A stretch of 64,000 bases of DNA, from the NCBI GenBank assembly GCA_963769435.1, contig CAVYLN010000001.1, positions 248,001 to 312,000 on the forward strand, given 5' to 3'. Origin of the DNA: JADKAV01 sp963769435 (GTDB taxonomy: Bacteria; Actinomycetota; Actinomycetes; S36-B12; UBA10799). The notes under the pieces were generated by a model. The model was not told the origin of the DNA, ran no database searches, and saw nothing but the letters and a program-made list of their open reading frames with translations. Positions 45,822 to 55,298 of this stretch are shown here, in pieces. Both the position numbers and the translations under genes were made by a program. Within the stretch, counting starts at the first letter, position 1, and each line of letters begins with the position of its first letter.

Positions 45822-48746
45822 TCAGTCGATGCCGTAGAAGAGGCGCTCCATGACGTGTCGCGCCCGCCGGGTCAGACGCCGGTAGTCCTCGGGCATGGCC
45901 CCCCGGTTCTCCGGCGGATAGCCCAACAGGTGGGCGACCCGGCTCAAAGTCCGGTAATCCGTGGGCACCGAGTCACCCGGCCGGCCGGAACTGAGCATGA
46001 TCGCATCGCGGATCGCCGATGCCAGCCGCCACGCATCGAGCAGTCGTTGACAATCCGTCTGGTCCATCAAGCCGGCCTCAACAGCCCGCTCGAGCGCCGG
46101 TACCGTCCGAGTGGTCCGCAGTGTCGGATGATCGTGCCCGTGCCGCAGTTGCACGAGCTGAGCAACCCACTCAACGTCGGTCAGCCCGCCTCGTCCGAGT
46201 TTGACGTGCAGAGCAGGATCGGCACCGCGGGGCAGGCGTTCGGCCTCCATGCGAGCCTTCAACTTACGCATCTCCAGCAGGTCCGCAGCTGAGATGTCGG
46301 CTGTGGGATAGCGGATCGGGTCGATCAGGGCGAGGAAGGCGTCCTGCAGCGCAGGCGATCCGGCCACGGGCCGGGCTCGCAGCAGGGCTTGCGCTTCCCA
46401 CGCCGACGACCAGCGCTGGTAGTAGGCCTCGTACGACGGCAGCGACCGCACGAGTGCACCGTTTCGTCCCTCCGGTCGCAGATCGGCATCCATGTCGATC
46501 GGCGGGTCGGCACTGGGCAGTGCCAGCAGCCGCCGCAGTTCGTTGGCCACGGCCAGTGCCGCGCTGGACGCGACATCCTCGGCGACCCCTTGCCGAGTCC
46601 TGTAGACGAACATGACATCGGCGTCCGAGCCGAAGCCCAGTTCCTGCCCGCCGTATCTGCCCATGCCGATGACGACGAACTCGATGAGGTCCTCAGCCGG
46701 CCGATCGTCGGTGCGCACGGCCTGGGTGGCGACCGCCAGCGCCGCCTGGATGGTGGCATCGGCAACATCCGATAAGGCCTGCCCCACCGCGTCGATGGTC
46801 AACTTGCCGAGGGCATCCGCCGCCGAGATGCGGAACAACTCCCGGCGACGGGTCGCGCGGATCGCGGCGATCGCGGCCTCCGGCTCCTGTTGCCGCAGGC
46901 CCGCGGCCAATGCCTCCGCGGCGATGTCGGGTGCTGGGCGCGGTACGAGTTCGGCGTCGTCGGCAAGGATCTGTACGGCCTCGGGTGCCCGCATCAGCAG
47001 ATCGGTCGCGAATCGGGATGAGGCCAGCAAATGCGCCATGTTCTCGGCACTCTGCGACTCGTCCCTGAGCAGCCGCAGGTACCAGGGCGTGGAGCCGAGC
47101 GCGTCGGACACACGCCGGAATCCCAGCAGACCAGCATCGGGGTCGGGACAGGCGGCGAACCATCCCAGCATCACCGGCAGCAGGGTCCGCTGGATCGCGG
47201 CGCGGCGGCTGACACCACTGGTCAGGGCCTCGAGATGCCGCAACGCGCCCTTCGGATCCTGATACCCCAGTGCCCATAGCCGCTGCTCGGCGGCCTGCGG
47301 GGTCAGTCTCGCTTCGCCGGAATCCAGACGCGCCACCGCGTTGAGCAACGGCCGGTAGAAGAGTTTCTCGTGCAACCGGCGCACCTGCCGGACCTGCTTG
47401 GCGAAGGCCGCCTCGATCTCGGCCACGGGATCCGTGCGCATTCCCATCGAGCGGGCCACGATCCGCAACTCCTGCTCCCGTTCCGGGAACAGGTGCGTCC
47501 GACGCATCTGTCGCAGTTGCACCCGGTGTTCCAGGATCCGCAGGAAACGGTAGGCGGCCCCCAGCCCGGCGGCGTCCTCACGGCCGACGTATCCCCACGT
47601 AGCCAGGGCCTCGAGCGCACTGAGCGTGTTGGCCGACCGCAGCGTGACGTCGCTGCGCCCGTGCACGAGTTGCAGCATCTGCACCGCGAACTCGACATCG
47701 CGCAATCCGCCGCGGCCCAGTTTGATCTCCCGGGCCGCCTGCTTCTCAGGGATGTGCTCCTCGACCCGCCGACGCATCGCCTGTACCTCGTCGACGAAGT
47801 GGTCGCGGTCGGCCGCACTCCAGACGAAGTCGGAGACCTCGTCGACGTACCGCACGCCCAGTGCCAGATCACCGGCCGCGGGCCGGGCCTTCAGCAGCGC
47901 CTGGTACTCCCAGGTCTTGGCCCACTTGGTGTAGTAGGCGACATAGGAATCGACGGTGCGGACCAGCGCCCCGGCTTTGCCCTCCGGGCGAAGTGCGGCG
48001 TCCACCTCCCAGATGGATCCCTCGGACGTGGCCGCGTTCGCGATCTGCATCACCTTGCCGGCTATCTGTTGCCCAACTCGCATGGCGGTGTCGCGGGAGA
48101 CGTCCGGGCCGCTGGGTTCGGCCACGAAGATCACGTCGATGTCGGAGATGTAGTTCAACTCGCCGGCCCCGCACTTGCCCATGGCCACGATCGCGAGGGT
48201 CACCTGCGCGGCGGGCTCTCCCACCTCACGCACCGCCAACTCGTAGCACCCTTGCAGTGCGGCGTCGGCCAGCGCCGTCAACTGCGCCATCGTCGTCTCC
48301 AGCGATGCCTCGCCGGCGAGGTCGCGGGCCGCGACCCCCAGCAACTCTCGCCGGTAGGCGACACGCAAGGACACCATCGGGTTGTCCCCGACCAGTGCCA
48401 GGATCCGCTCGCGCGCACCGGTGATGTCATCGTCACCGACCGCGTCGACCAGGTCCGGATGCCGCTGCAGGAAACCTCCGAGACTCTCCGATGCGCCCAA
48501 CAGTGAGAGCAGCCGGGTCTTGTGGTCCGGGTCGGCCAACACCGAGGCACATGCGGCATTACCCGGCGCGATCTCGGCCAGGACCTCCAGAGCACGGTCC
48601 GGGTCCGCGGACAGCGCGAAATCGGCCGGCTCGAGATCACCGAACCCGGCGTCGGCGAGTTCGGTCAGGCGGCCACCCGCTCGGTCGACATCAGCGAATC
48701 CGATCCGGACGAGTTCGGTGTGCTGGCTGGCCCGGCGTGGACTCAT
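45822..48746 (-). CDS. glnE: Glutamine synthetase adenylyltransferase/deadenylylase
   Basis: 974 residues, intact. Bifunctional enzyme that adds or removes AMP from the GS tyrosine. Two nucleotidyltransferase domains are visible: the N-terminal one with ELNYISDIDVIFVAEP (deadenylylase) and the C-terminal one with ELGFGSDADVMFVYRT (adenylyltransferase), each with a metal-binding DxD, joined by helical regions (LGRGGLRDVEFAVQMLQL, LGRGGLTDVEWVAQLVQL). The ATG at 48746 overlaps the glnA2 stop (ATGA), so glnA2 and glnE are translationally coupled. Target site on GlnA is in KDLYELPPDEA. Confidence 0.95.
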   Translation of the reverse strand: MSPRRASQHTELVRIGFADVDRAGGRLTELADAGFGDLEPADFALSADPDRALEVLAEIAPGNAACASVLADPDHKTRLLSLLGASESLGGFLQRHPDLVDAVGDDDITGARERILALVGDNPMVSLRVAYRRELLGVAARDLAGEASLETTMAQLTALADAALQGCYELAVREVGEPAAQVTLAIVAMGKCGAGELNYISDIDVIFVAEPSGPDVSRDTAMRVGQQIAGKVMQIANAATSEGSIWEVDAALRPEGKAGALVRTVDSYVAYYTKWAKTWEYQALLKARPAAGDLALGVRYVDEVSDFVWSAADRDHFVDEVQAMRRRVEEHIPEKQAAREIKLGRGGLRDVEFAVQMLQLVHGRSDVTLRSANTLSALEALATWGYVGREDAAGLGAAYRFLRILEHRVQLRQMRRTHLFPEREQELRIVARSMGMRTDPVAEIEAAFAKQVRQVRRLHEKLFYRPLLNAVARLDSGEARLTPQAAEQRLWALGYQDPKGALRHLEALTSGVSRRAAIQRTLLPVMLGWFAACPDPDAGLLGFRRVSDALGSTPWYLRLLRDESQSAENMAHLLASSRFATDLLMRAPEAVQILADDAELVPRPAPDIAAEALAAGLRQQEPEAAIAAIRATRRRELFRISAADALGKLTIDAVGQALSDVADATIQAALAVATQAVRTDDRPAEDLIEFVVIGMGRYGGQELGFGSDADVMFVYRTRQGVAEDVASSAALAVANELRRLLALPSADPPIDMDADLRPEGRNGALVRSLPSYEAYYQRWSSAWEAQALLRARPVAGSPALQDAFLALIDPIRYPTADISAADLLEMRKLKARMEAERLPRGADPALHVKLGRGGLTDVEWVAQLVQLRHGHDHPTLRTTRTVPALERAVEAGLMDQTDCQRLLDAWRLASAIRDAIMLSSGRPGDSVPTDYRTLSRVAHLLGYPPENRGAMPEDYRRLTRRARHVMERLFYGID

Positions 48747-50077
48747 AACGACAGGTACCGCTCCATCTCGAACCGGGTCACGTGTTTGCGGTACTCGGCC
48801 CATTCGGCCTTCTTGTTGCGCAGGAAGAAGTCGAAGACGTGCTCACCGAGGGTCTCCGCCACGAGTTCCGAGTTCTCCATCGCGGTGATCGCCTGCGACA
48901 GGCTGCCCGGCAGTGGTTGCAGTCCCAGTGCCCGCCGCTCACCGTCGGTGAGCGACCACACGTCGTCCTCGGTGGCAGGCGGCAGTTCGTAGCGCTCTTC
49001 GATCCCCTTCAGGCCTGCGGCGAGGATCAGCGCATAGGCCAGGTACGGGTTCGCGGCACTGTCCAGCGACCGGAACTCGACCCGCGTGGACTGCCCCTTG
49101 GCCGGCTTGTACATGGGCACCCGCACCAACGCCGATCGGTTGTTGTGCCCCCAGCAGATGTAACTCGGAGCCTCTCCGCCTCCGGCGAGGCGCTTGTACG
49201 AGTTGATCCACTGGTTCGTGACGGCGGTGATCTCGGGCGCGTGGTGCAGCAGACCCGCGATGAACTGCCGCGCCAGCACGGACAACTGCATGTCGGCCCC
49301 GGGCTCGAAGAATGCGTTGGAGTCTCCTTCGAAGAGGCTCACGTGGGTGTGCATGCCTGATCCCGGATGACTCGTGAAGGGTTTCGGCATGAAGGAGGCG
49401 ACCACCCCGTGCTCCAGCGCCACCTCCTTGACGACCAGCCTGAAGGTCATGATGTTGTCGGCCGTGGTCAGAGCATCGGCGTAGCGCAGGTCGATCTCCT
49501 GCTGTCCGGGGCCACCCTCGTGGTGGGAGTACTCCACGGAGATCCCCATGTGCTCCAACGTCGAGATCGCCTGACGCCGGAAGTCCTGACCGGCTGGGTG
49601 GGGGCTGTGGTCGAAGTAGCCGACGTTGTCCACCGGCACCGGGTCGCTGCCGTCGTCGGGTGTCTCGTTGAACAGGAAGAACTCGATCTCGGGGTGGGTG
49701 TAGAACGTGAAGCCCTGCTGAGCCGCCTTGGCCAACTGCCGCTTCAGTACCCACCGCGGATCCGCATAGGACGGCGAGCCGTCGGGCAGCAGGATGTCGC
49801 AGAAGATCCTGCCCACGGGCATCTCGTCGCCGCGCCAGGGAAGGATCTGGAAACTGGACGGGTCGGGCTTGGCGAGCATGTCGGACTCGGTGACCCGGGA
49901 GAAGCCCTCGATCGCGGAGCCGTCGAAACCGATGCCCTCGGCGAAAGCACCTTCCAGTTCGGCGGGAGCGATCGACACGGACTTGAGAATCCCCAGTACG
50001 TCCGTGAACCACAGCCGGATGAAACGGATGTCCCGTTCCTCGATAGTGCGCAGAACGTACTCTGTCTGCTTGTCCAT
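48743..50077 (-). CDS. glnA2: Second glutamine synthetase (GlnA2-type)
   Basis: 444 residues, GSI family, intact. FIRLWFTDVLGILKSVSI, GFDGSAIEGF, HPEIEFFLFNE, YSHHEGGPGQQEIDLRYADAL, PGSGMHTHVSL, NRSALVRVP, and a tyrosine in ERYELPPA. It starts at MDKQTEYVLRTIEERDIRF, which matches actinobacterial GlnA2; in-frame codons upstream to 50278 give unlikely Pro/Arg-rich sequence. It may act as a secondary GS or on related substrates. The stop overlaps glnE. Divergent from nadE with about 170 bp between starts. No GlnR box is visible there. Confidence 0.9.
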   Translation of the reverse strand: MDKQTEYVLRTIEERDIRFIRLWFTDVLGILKSVSIAPAELEGAFAEGIGFDGSAIEGFSRVTESDMLAKPDPSSFQILPWRGDEMPVGRIFCDILLPDGSPSYADPRWVLKRQLAKAAQQGFTFYTHPEIEFFLFNETPDDGSDPVPVDNVGYFDHSPHPAGQDFRRQAISTLEHMGISVEYSHHEGGPGQQEIDLRYADALTTADNIMTFRLVVKEVALEHGVVASFMPKPFTSHPGSGMHTHVSLFEGDSNAFFEPGADMQLSVLARQFIAGLLHHAPEITAVTNQWINSYKRLAGGGEAPSYICWGHNNRSALVRVPMYKPAKGQSTRVEFRSLDSAANPYLAYALILAAGLKGIEERYELPPATEDDVWSLTDGERRALGLQPLPGSLSQAITAMENSELVAETLGEHVFDFFLRNKKAEWAEYRKHVTRFEMERYLSL

Positions 50078-50237
50078 GAACCCCATCCTGCCGCATGGCC
50101 ACGATGGCCCGTGCGATGTGGCGCCATTGGGGCCGCCCGGCTTGGGTTCGCCCCGCACACCCCCACGCCGGCCGCCCACAGGAGCCGAACGCGGCCACTC
50201 TCCGGGTGACAGTCGCCGGGCGCGATCCGAGGTTTGC

Positions 50238-50243
50238 CAGACT
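50238..50243 (+). promoter_or_regulatory. -10 of leaderless nadE
   Basis: CAGACT ends 7 nt before ATG 50251. No Shine-Dalgarno is present. Confidence 0.4.
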
Positions 50244-50250
50244 GGGGTCC

Positions 50251-51951
50251 ATGGCGCATATCCGTATCGCACTGGCACAGGTCAATCCGGTGGTCGGGGA
50301 TCTGCTCGCGAACAGGGCGCTGGTCATCGAGACGACGGCGAAGGCCGCGGCCAGCGGCGCCGGCCTGGTCGCGTTCCCCGAGATGATGCTCACCGGATAC
50401 CCAGTCGAGGACCTGGCGCTGCGACCGAGTTTCCAACGGGCGTGCGACCGGTCTCTGCGGACTCTGGCCGAGGATCTCGATGCCGCCGGTCTTGGCGGCA
50501 TCGTCGTGGTGGTGGGGCACCTGGCGCCCACCCCGGCCGGCGCCTCCGACCGACGGGGGTACAACGCCGCCGCCGTGTTGCACGCCGGACACGTGGTCGC
50601 CGACTACGCGAAGCACCACCTGCCGAACTACGGCGTCTTCGACGAACAGCGCTACTTCCGGCCCGGGGATCGGCCGTGCCGGCTGCGGATCGGCGACGTC
50701 GACGTCGCCCTCGCGATCTGCGAGGACATCTGGGTCAGCGCGGGCCCTCTGTCCGACCTGGCGCAGAGTCCACCCGGGGTGCTGCTGGTTCTCAACGGAA
50801 GCCCGTACGAGCGCAACAAGGACGACGTGCGGTTCGACCTGTGCGCTCGTCGTGCACGGGAGATCGGCAGCGTGTTGGCCTATGTGAACATGTGGGGCGG
50901 TCAGGATGAACTCGTCTTCGACGGCGATTCGATGGTCGTTGGCGCGCAAGGAGAACTGATCGCGCGCGCCCCGCAGTTCGTGGACCACGTGCTGGTTGTG
51001 GACATCGACGCACCATCGGCAACCGAACCGGATCCCGACGTGGTCCTGCCGGGCACACCGGATCACGCCACGGTGACGCCGACAGTGGCCGAGCCGCTCA
51101 GCGACGCCCGTGAGGTGTACCTGGCGCTCGTCACAGGGCTGCGCGACTACGTGCACAAGAACGGATTCAGTTCCGTCGTCCTGGGCATGTCCGGCGGCAT
51201 CGACTCGGCTCTCGTCGCGGCGATCGCCTGCGACGCGCTCGGTGCGAGCAACGTCCACGGCGTGCGAATGCCCAGTGAGTACTCCTCCGAGCACTCGCTC
51301 GCCGACGCGGCGGAGTCGGCCGCGCTCACCGGCATGAACCTGCGGACTGTCCCGATCAACGAGATGGTGCACGCCTACCAGCACAACCTGGGCCTGACCG
51401 GACTTGCCGCCGAGAACCTGCAGGCCCGGGTGCGGGGAGCGATCCTCATGGCCATCAGTAACTCCGAGGGACAGTTGGTCCTGGCCACGGGCAACAAGAG
51501 CGAACTGGCCGTCGGCTACTCCACGATCTACGGCGATGCGGTGGGTGGCTTCGCCCCGATCAAGGACGTCCCCAAGACGCTGGTGTGGGAGATGGCCCGG
51601 TGGCGCAACGCGAGTGCGCAACGCGTGGGAACCCCCGGCCCGATCCCCGCCAACAGCATCGAGAAGCCACCGTCGGCGGAACTGCGTCCAGATCAACTCG
51701 ACTCCGACTCACTGCCCGACTACGTGGAACTGGACCGCGTACTCGAGGACTACGTGGGCGGCGACATGGGTGCCGTGGAACTCGTGGACAAGGGCTACGA
51801 CCCGCAGTTGGTCGCGAGGATCGTGCAGCTCACCGACGCGGCCGAGTGGAAGCGCCGGCAGTATCCGCCCGGCACCAAAATCACTTTCCGCGCGTTCGGC
51901 CGCGATCGCCGGTTGCCGATCACGAACCGGTGGCGCGAGCATCTCGAGTGA
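50251..51951 (+). CDS. nadE: Glutamine-dependent NAD+ synthase
   Basis: 566 residues. An N-terminal glutaminase of the nitrilase family (Glu in FPEMMLTGYP, Lys in KHHLPNYGVFDE, Cys in AICEDIW) feeds ammonia to a C-terminal ATP-dependent synthetase (P-loop GMSGGIDSALVAAI, then GNKSELAVGYSTIYGD). It converts NaAD to NAD+. The link to glnA2 next door is functional, as both use glutamine metabolism. The 3' end overlaps the convergent TetR gene by 32 bp. Confidence 0.95.
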   Translation: MAHIRIALAQVNPVVGDLLANRALVIETTAKAAASGAGLVAFPEMMLTGYPVEDLALRPSFQRACDRSLRTLAEDLDAAGLGGIVVVVGHLAPTPAGASDRRGYNAAAVLHAGHVVADYAKHHLPNYGVFDEQRYFRPGDRPCRLRIGDVDVALAICEDIWVSAGPLSDLAQSPPGVLLVLNGSPYERNKDDVRFDLCARRAREIGSVLAYVNMWGGQDELVFDGDSMVVGAQGELIARAPQFVDHVLVVDIDAPSATEPDPDVVLPGTPDHATVTPTVAEPLSDAREVYLALVTGLRDYVHKNGFSSVVLGMSGGIDSALVAAIACDALGASNVHGVRMPSEYSSEHSLADAAESAALTGMNLRTVPINEMVHAYQHNLGLTGLAAENLQARVRGAILMAISNSEGQLVLATGNKSELAVGYSTIYGDAVGGFAPIKDVPKTLVWEMARWRNASAQRVGTPGPIPANSIEKPPSAELRPDQLDSDSLPDYVELDRVLEDYVGGDMGAVELVDKGYDPQLVARIVQLTDAAEWKRRQYPPGTKITFRAFGRDRRLPITNRWREHLE

Positions 51952-52517
51952 CCAGGCCCTGCAACACCACGTCGACGACGTCCCCGATGGCCACGGCCCC
52001 CGCCGGATGGCCGCGGGCCCGGTGCATCCCGACCAGGATCGCCGGTCCACTGAGGACTGCGAGCGCCACGTCGAGGTCCACCGCGGAGTCGATCAGTCCG
52101 TCGGCGCGCCCCTTGAGCAGCACATCCCGCAAAGCATCGCGTCTGGGTTTGACGACCTTGTCCATGTAGATGTCCCGGACCTGGGGCATCTGTTGCATGG
52201 CCAGCAGCCAGGTCGGAGTCATGCCGCCCGCGTGCGCACCGGAGATCCACTCCAGCAGCCGGACGAGGGCCTCGCGCAGTGGCAGTCCCGCCGACGTTGG
52301 GCATCGTCTGGTTGACCGCCGTGAACCCGGCCTCCACGAGTTCCTCACGGGATCGGTAGCGGCGATAGATGGCTGCCTTGCCGACGCCCGAGCGGGCCGC
52401 CAGTTCATCGACGGAGAACCCGTCGGGGCCGCACTCCGCGAGCAGCGACACAAGATGTTCGGTGAGGGCCTCGTCGACTCTCGGATCCCGCGGCCGCCCG
52501 CCCTTGGACCTCGCCAT
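51920..52517 (-). CDS. TetR-family repressor (one frame break)
   Basis: About 198 residues after removing one extra base near 52294-52300. N-terminal helix-turn-helix: LLAECGPDGFSVDELAARSGVGKAAIYRRYRSREELVEAGF. The C-terminal ligand-binding part includes AGGMTPTWLLAMQQMPQVRDIYMDKVVKPRRDALRDVL. ATG 52517 overlaps the stop of the upstream MFS gene (TGATG), so repressor and pump are one transcript. It likely binds the dyad at 54212-54229 and is relieved by the pump's substrate. Confidence 0.85.
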
Positions 52518-54194
52518 CACGTGGACGAACCCGGCGATCGTGGTGCGGCGGGAGCGGCGGTGTCCGGTCCCTCGGCGCCGGCCTCACCTTCGAAGGCATC
52601 CGGGAGGATTTCCGCGTCGGCCTGCGCATCCCCGGCGTGACCGCCCCACGCGGCATGCTCCGCCTCAGCAGGCAGTCGCCACAGCAACACGACGAGAGCG
52701 ATCAGTATCAGCAGGCCCGATCCGAGCGCCGCGAGATGGAAGGCGTTCATGAACGAGTCCACCGCCGCCGATTGGATCGCCGCCGCCTGGTCCGGAGCCA
52801 TCGCACCCGCGGCGACAGCCCGCTCGGTGACCTCGTAGGCCCCGCCGATGGAGTCGGTAACAGCACCCTGCAGTGGCGCCGGGAGATTGCTCGATCCCCG
52901 GCGTGCCCTCGATCGAGTTCGTGTAGGCCACCGCCACGACCGACGAAAGGACCGCGATCCCCATGGCGGCGGCGACCTGTCGCACGGTGTTCTGGACGGC
53001 GGACCCGGCACCGGACTTCTCCGGGGGCACCGCCAGCGTCATCCTGGTGGTCGCCGGAGCGATCACGTTGCCGAGACCGAACCCGAGGAAGAACCACGTC
53101 ACCAGCAGCACCCAGGCCGGGGTCTGTGGCTCGAGCAGCACGAAGGAGATGAAGACACCGCCAGCGAGGATCAAGCCGAAACCGATCACCTTGCGAGCTC
53201 CGAACCGTTCCACCATCTTCGCGCTGCGCGGGGCGGCCAGCAGTTGTCCCACGGCGACCGGCAGCGTGAAGGCCCCGGCCTGCAGTGGGCTGTACCCGCG
53301 GACCAACTGCATGTAGAACGCCAGGAAGAGCAGCGAACCGGTCATGGCCGCGAACGTCAGGGACACCGTGGTCAGCGAGGCGGAGAACGACTTGATCCGG
53401 AACAGGGACATGTCCAGAGAGGGGTGGTCACTGCGCCACTCGAGCCACAGGAACGCGACGAGGATCGCAGTTCCGGCCACGATCGCCCCGGCGACGCCCA
53501 CGCTGAACCAGTCCTGGCTGTCACCGCCGTGCTGAATGCCGTACACCAGTAGCAGAAGTCCCGTGATACTCATCAGCAGGCCCAACGGATCCAGTCGTCC
53601 CGGGTTCGGATTCCGGGACTCGGGAACCAGCAGCAGGATGCCTGCGACCCCTGCGATGACGATCGGAACGTTGATCAGGAACACCGATCCCCACCAGAAG
53701 TGCTCCAGGAGGAATCCCCCGAGTAGGGGCCCGATCGCCACCGCACCGCCGACGGCCGCCGCCCACAGGCCGATCGCCTTGCCCCGCTCGTGTGGGGGGA
53801 AGACGACGGTGATGATGGCCAGGGTCACGGGGAGGACGGACGCACCGCCGACCCCCATGAAGGCCCGGGCGAGGATGAGTTGCATCGGATCGGTGGCGAA
53901 GGCACTGAGGGCGGAGGCCAGTCCGAAGAGCAGCATCCCGATGACCAGGATCTTCTTCCTGCCGTAGCGGTCGCCCAGCACGCCCCAGGTGAACAGCAAC
54001 GCGGCGAAGACCAGTGTGTACGAGTTGATCGCCCACACGATCTCGGTCTGAGTCGCCTCGAGTTCCTGCTGGATGGTCTTGAGCGCCACGTTGAGCACCG
54101 TGTTGTCGAGGACCACCACCAGCAGGCTGACTAGCAGCACTGCCAGGATCTGCCAGCGACGCGGGTGGCCGGTGTGGTGCGCGGGTGCGTTCAT
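52517..54194 (-). CDS. MFS efflux pump, DHA2/EmrB-QacA type, 14 spans (one frame break)
   Basis: About 558 residues after removing one extra G near 52893-52900 (CCGGGG). Signature A GDRYGRKKILVIGM after span 2, LDNTVLNVAL in span 1, motif C-like GPLLGGFLLEHFWW. Proton-driven multidrug export is expected. A long hydrophilic C-terminal tail (Ala/Glu/Gly-rich) follows span 14. ATG 54194 is preferred to 54209; GAGAGTGGG could serve it. Regulated by the downstream-encoded TetR through the promoter at 54231-54259. Confidence 0.85.
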
Positions 54195-54211
54195 CTGGCC
54201 CACTCTCATTG

Positions 54212-54229
54212 CGGAACGATTCCGTTCCG
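54212..54229. promoter_or_regulatory. Candidate TetR operator
   Basis: CGGAAC, 6-nt spacer, GTTCCG: a perfect dyad placed between the -10 and the MFS start, where binding would block initiation. Confidence 0.6.
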
Positions 54230-54230
54230 T

Positions 54231-54259
54231 ATCTTAGGGCCGCGTGGCGGACACCACAA
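54231..54259 (-). promoter_or_regulatory. MFS-tetR promoter
   Basis: On the minus strand, -35 TTGTGG (54254-54259), 17-bp spacer, -10 TAAGAT (54231-54236). The dyad at 54212-54229 overlaps the expected transcription start. Confidence 0.6.
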
Positions 54260-54357
54260 GGCACGCGACTTGAGGGGGCTGGTCGGCGGCTGTCGTTTGT
54301 GCCACCATGGAGAGGTCCGGGGACTCACCGTGAGCCTCGAGGCTGGAGGTTACTCCC

Positions 54358-55185
54358 ATGTCCGAATCCCTCTACGGCCCCGCCACCGGTCGGCGCATCA
54401 CGACCAAGGACCTCGCCGCTGCCAAGGAGCGGGGTGAGAAATGGCCGATGATCACCGCGTACGACGCCCTCACCGCAGGACTGTTCGATGCAGCCGGTAT
54501 CCCCGTGATGCTCGTCGGCGACTCCGCGGCGATGGTGGTCTACGGACACGATTCGACCATCCCGGTCACCGTGGACGAACTCATCCCGCTCGTGGCCGCG
54601 GTCGTGCGGGGCTCGCAGCGTGCGATGGTCGTCGCCGACCTGCCGTTCGGTTCCTACCAGGAGTCCCCGCAGCAGGCCCTTGCCACGGCCACCCGCTTCA
54701 TGAAGGAATCCGGCGCCCACGCGGTCAAACTCGAAGGCGGTGAGCGAGTGCTGCCGCACGTCGAGCTGCTGTCCAGCGCCGGAATCCCGGTGATGGCACA
54801 TCTCGGGCTCACTCCGCAGTCCGTGCACCAGTTCGGTGGCTACAAGGTGCAGGGCCGCGGAGAGGCCGGGCAGCGGCTCATCCTCGACGCAAAGCACATG
54901 GAGAAGGCAGGCGCGTTCGCCACGGTGCTGGAGGTCGTGCCCGCAGACCTCGCCGCCGCGGTGACCGCCGCGGTCTCGATCCCCACGATCGGGATCGGTG
55001 CCGGATCCGGCACGGACGCCCAGGTACTGGTGTGGCAGGACATGGCCGGGCTGACTCCCGGCAAACCACCGAAGTTCGTCAAGCAGTACGCGGATCTGCG
55101 TTCCGTCTTGACCGCCGCGGTGAAGGATTGGGCCGGCGAGGTGGTCTCGGGCGCATACCCCGGACCGGAGCACGAGTACCACTAG
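54358..55185 (+). CDS. panB: 3-methyl-2-oxobutanoate hydroxymethyltransferase
   Basis: 275 residues. First committed step of pantothenate synthesis: adds a hydroxymethyl from methylene-tetrahydrofolate to 2-oxoisovalerate. MITAYDALTAGLFDAAGIPVMLVGDSAAM, MVVADLPFGSYQESP, AVKLEGGE, PVMAHLGLTPQSVHQFGGYKVQGR and IGIGAGSGTDAQVLVWQDMAGL are characteristic, with the metal-binding Asp and catalytic Glu present. GGAGG precedes ATG 54358. panC and panD are not here. Confidence 0.95.
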   Translation: MSESLYGPATGRRITTKDLAAAKERGEKWPMITAYDALTAGLFDAAGIPVMLVGDSAAMVVYGHDSTIPVTVDELIPLVAAVVRGSQRAMVVADLPFGSYQESPQQALATATRFMKESGAHAVKLEGGERVLPHVELLSSAGIPVMAHLGLTPQSVHQFGGYKVQGRGEAGQRLILDAKHMEKAGAFATVLEVVPADLAAAVTAAVSIPTIGIGAGSGTDAQVLVWQDMAGLTPGKPPKFVKQYADLRSVLTAAVKDWAGEVVSGAYPGPEHEYH

Positions 55186-55298
55186 AACGCCGGTGTCTGC
55201 CCTTCTGCGCCCCACAGGTGCAGCGGTACAAGACCCGCAACGTCGTCACGTCGCGCCATAGGGTTGGTTCAACGCCAACTTCTGCAGAGGTGAACCGA

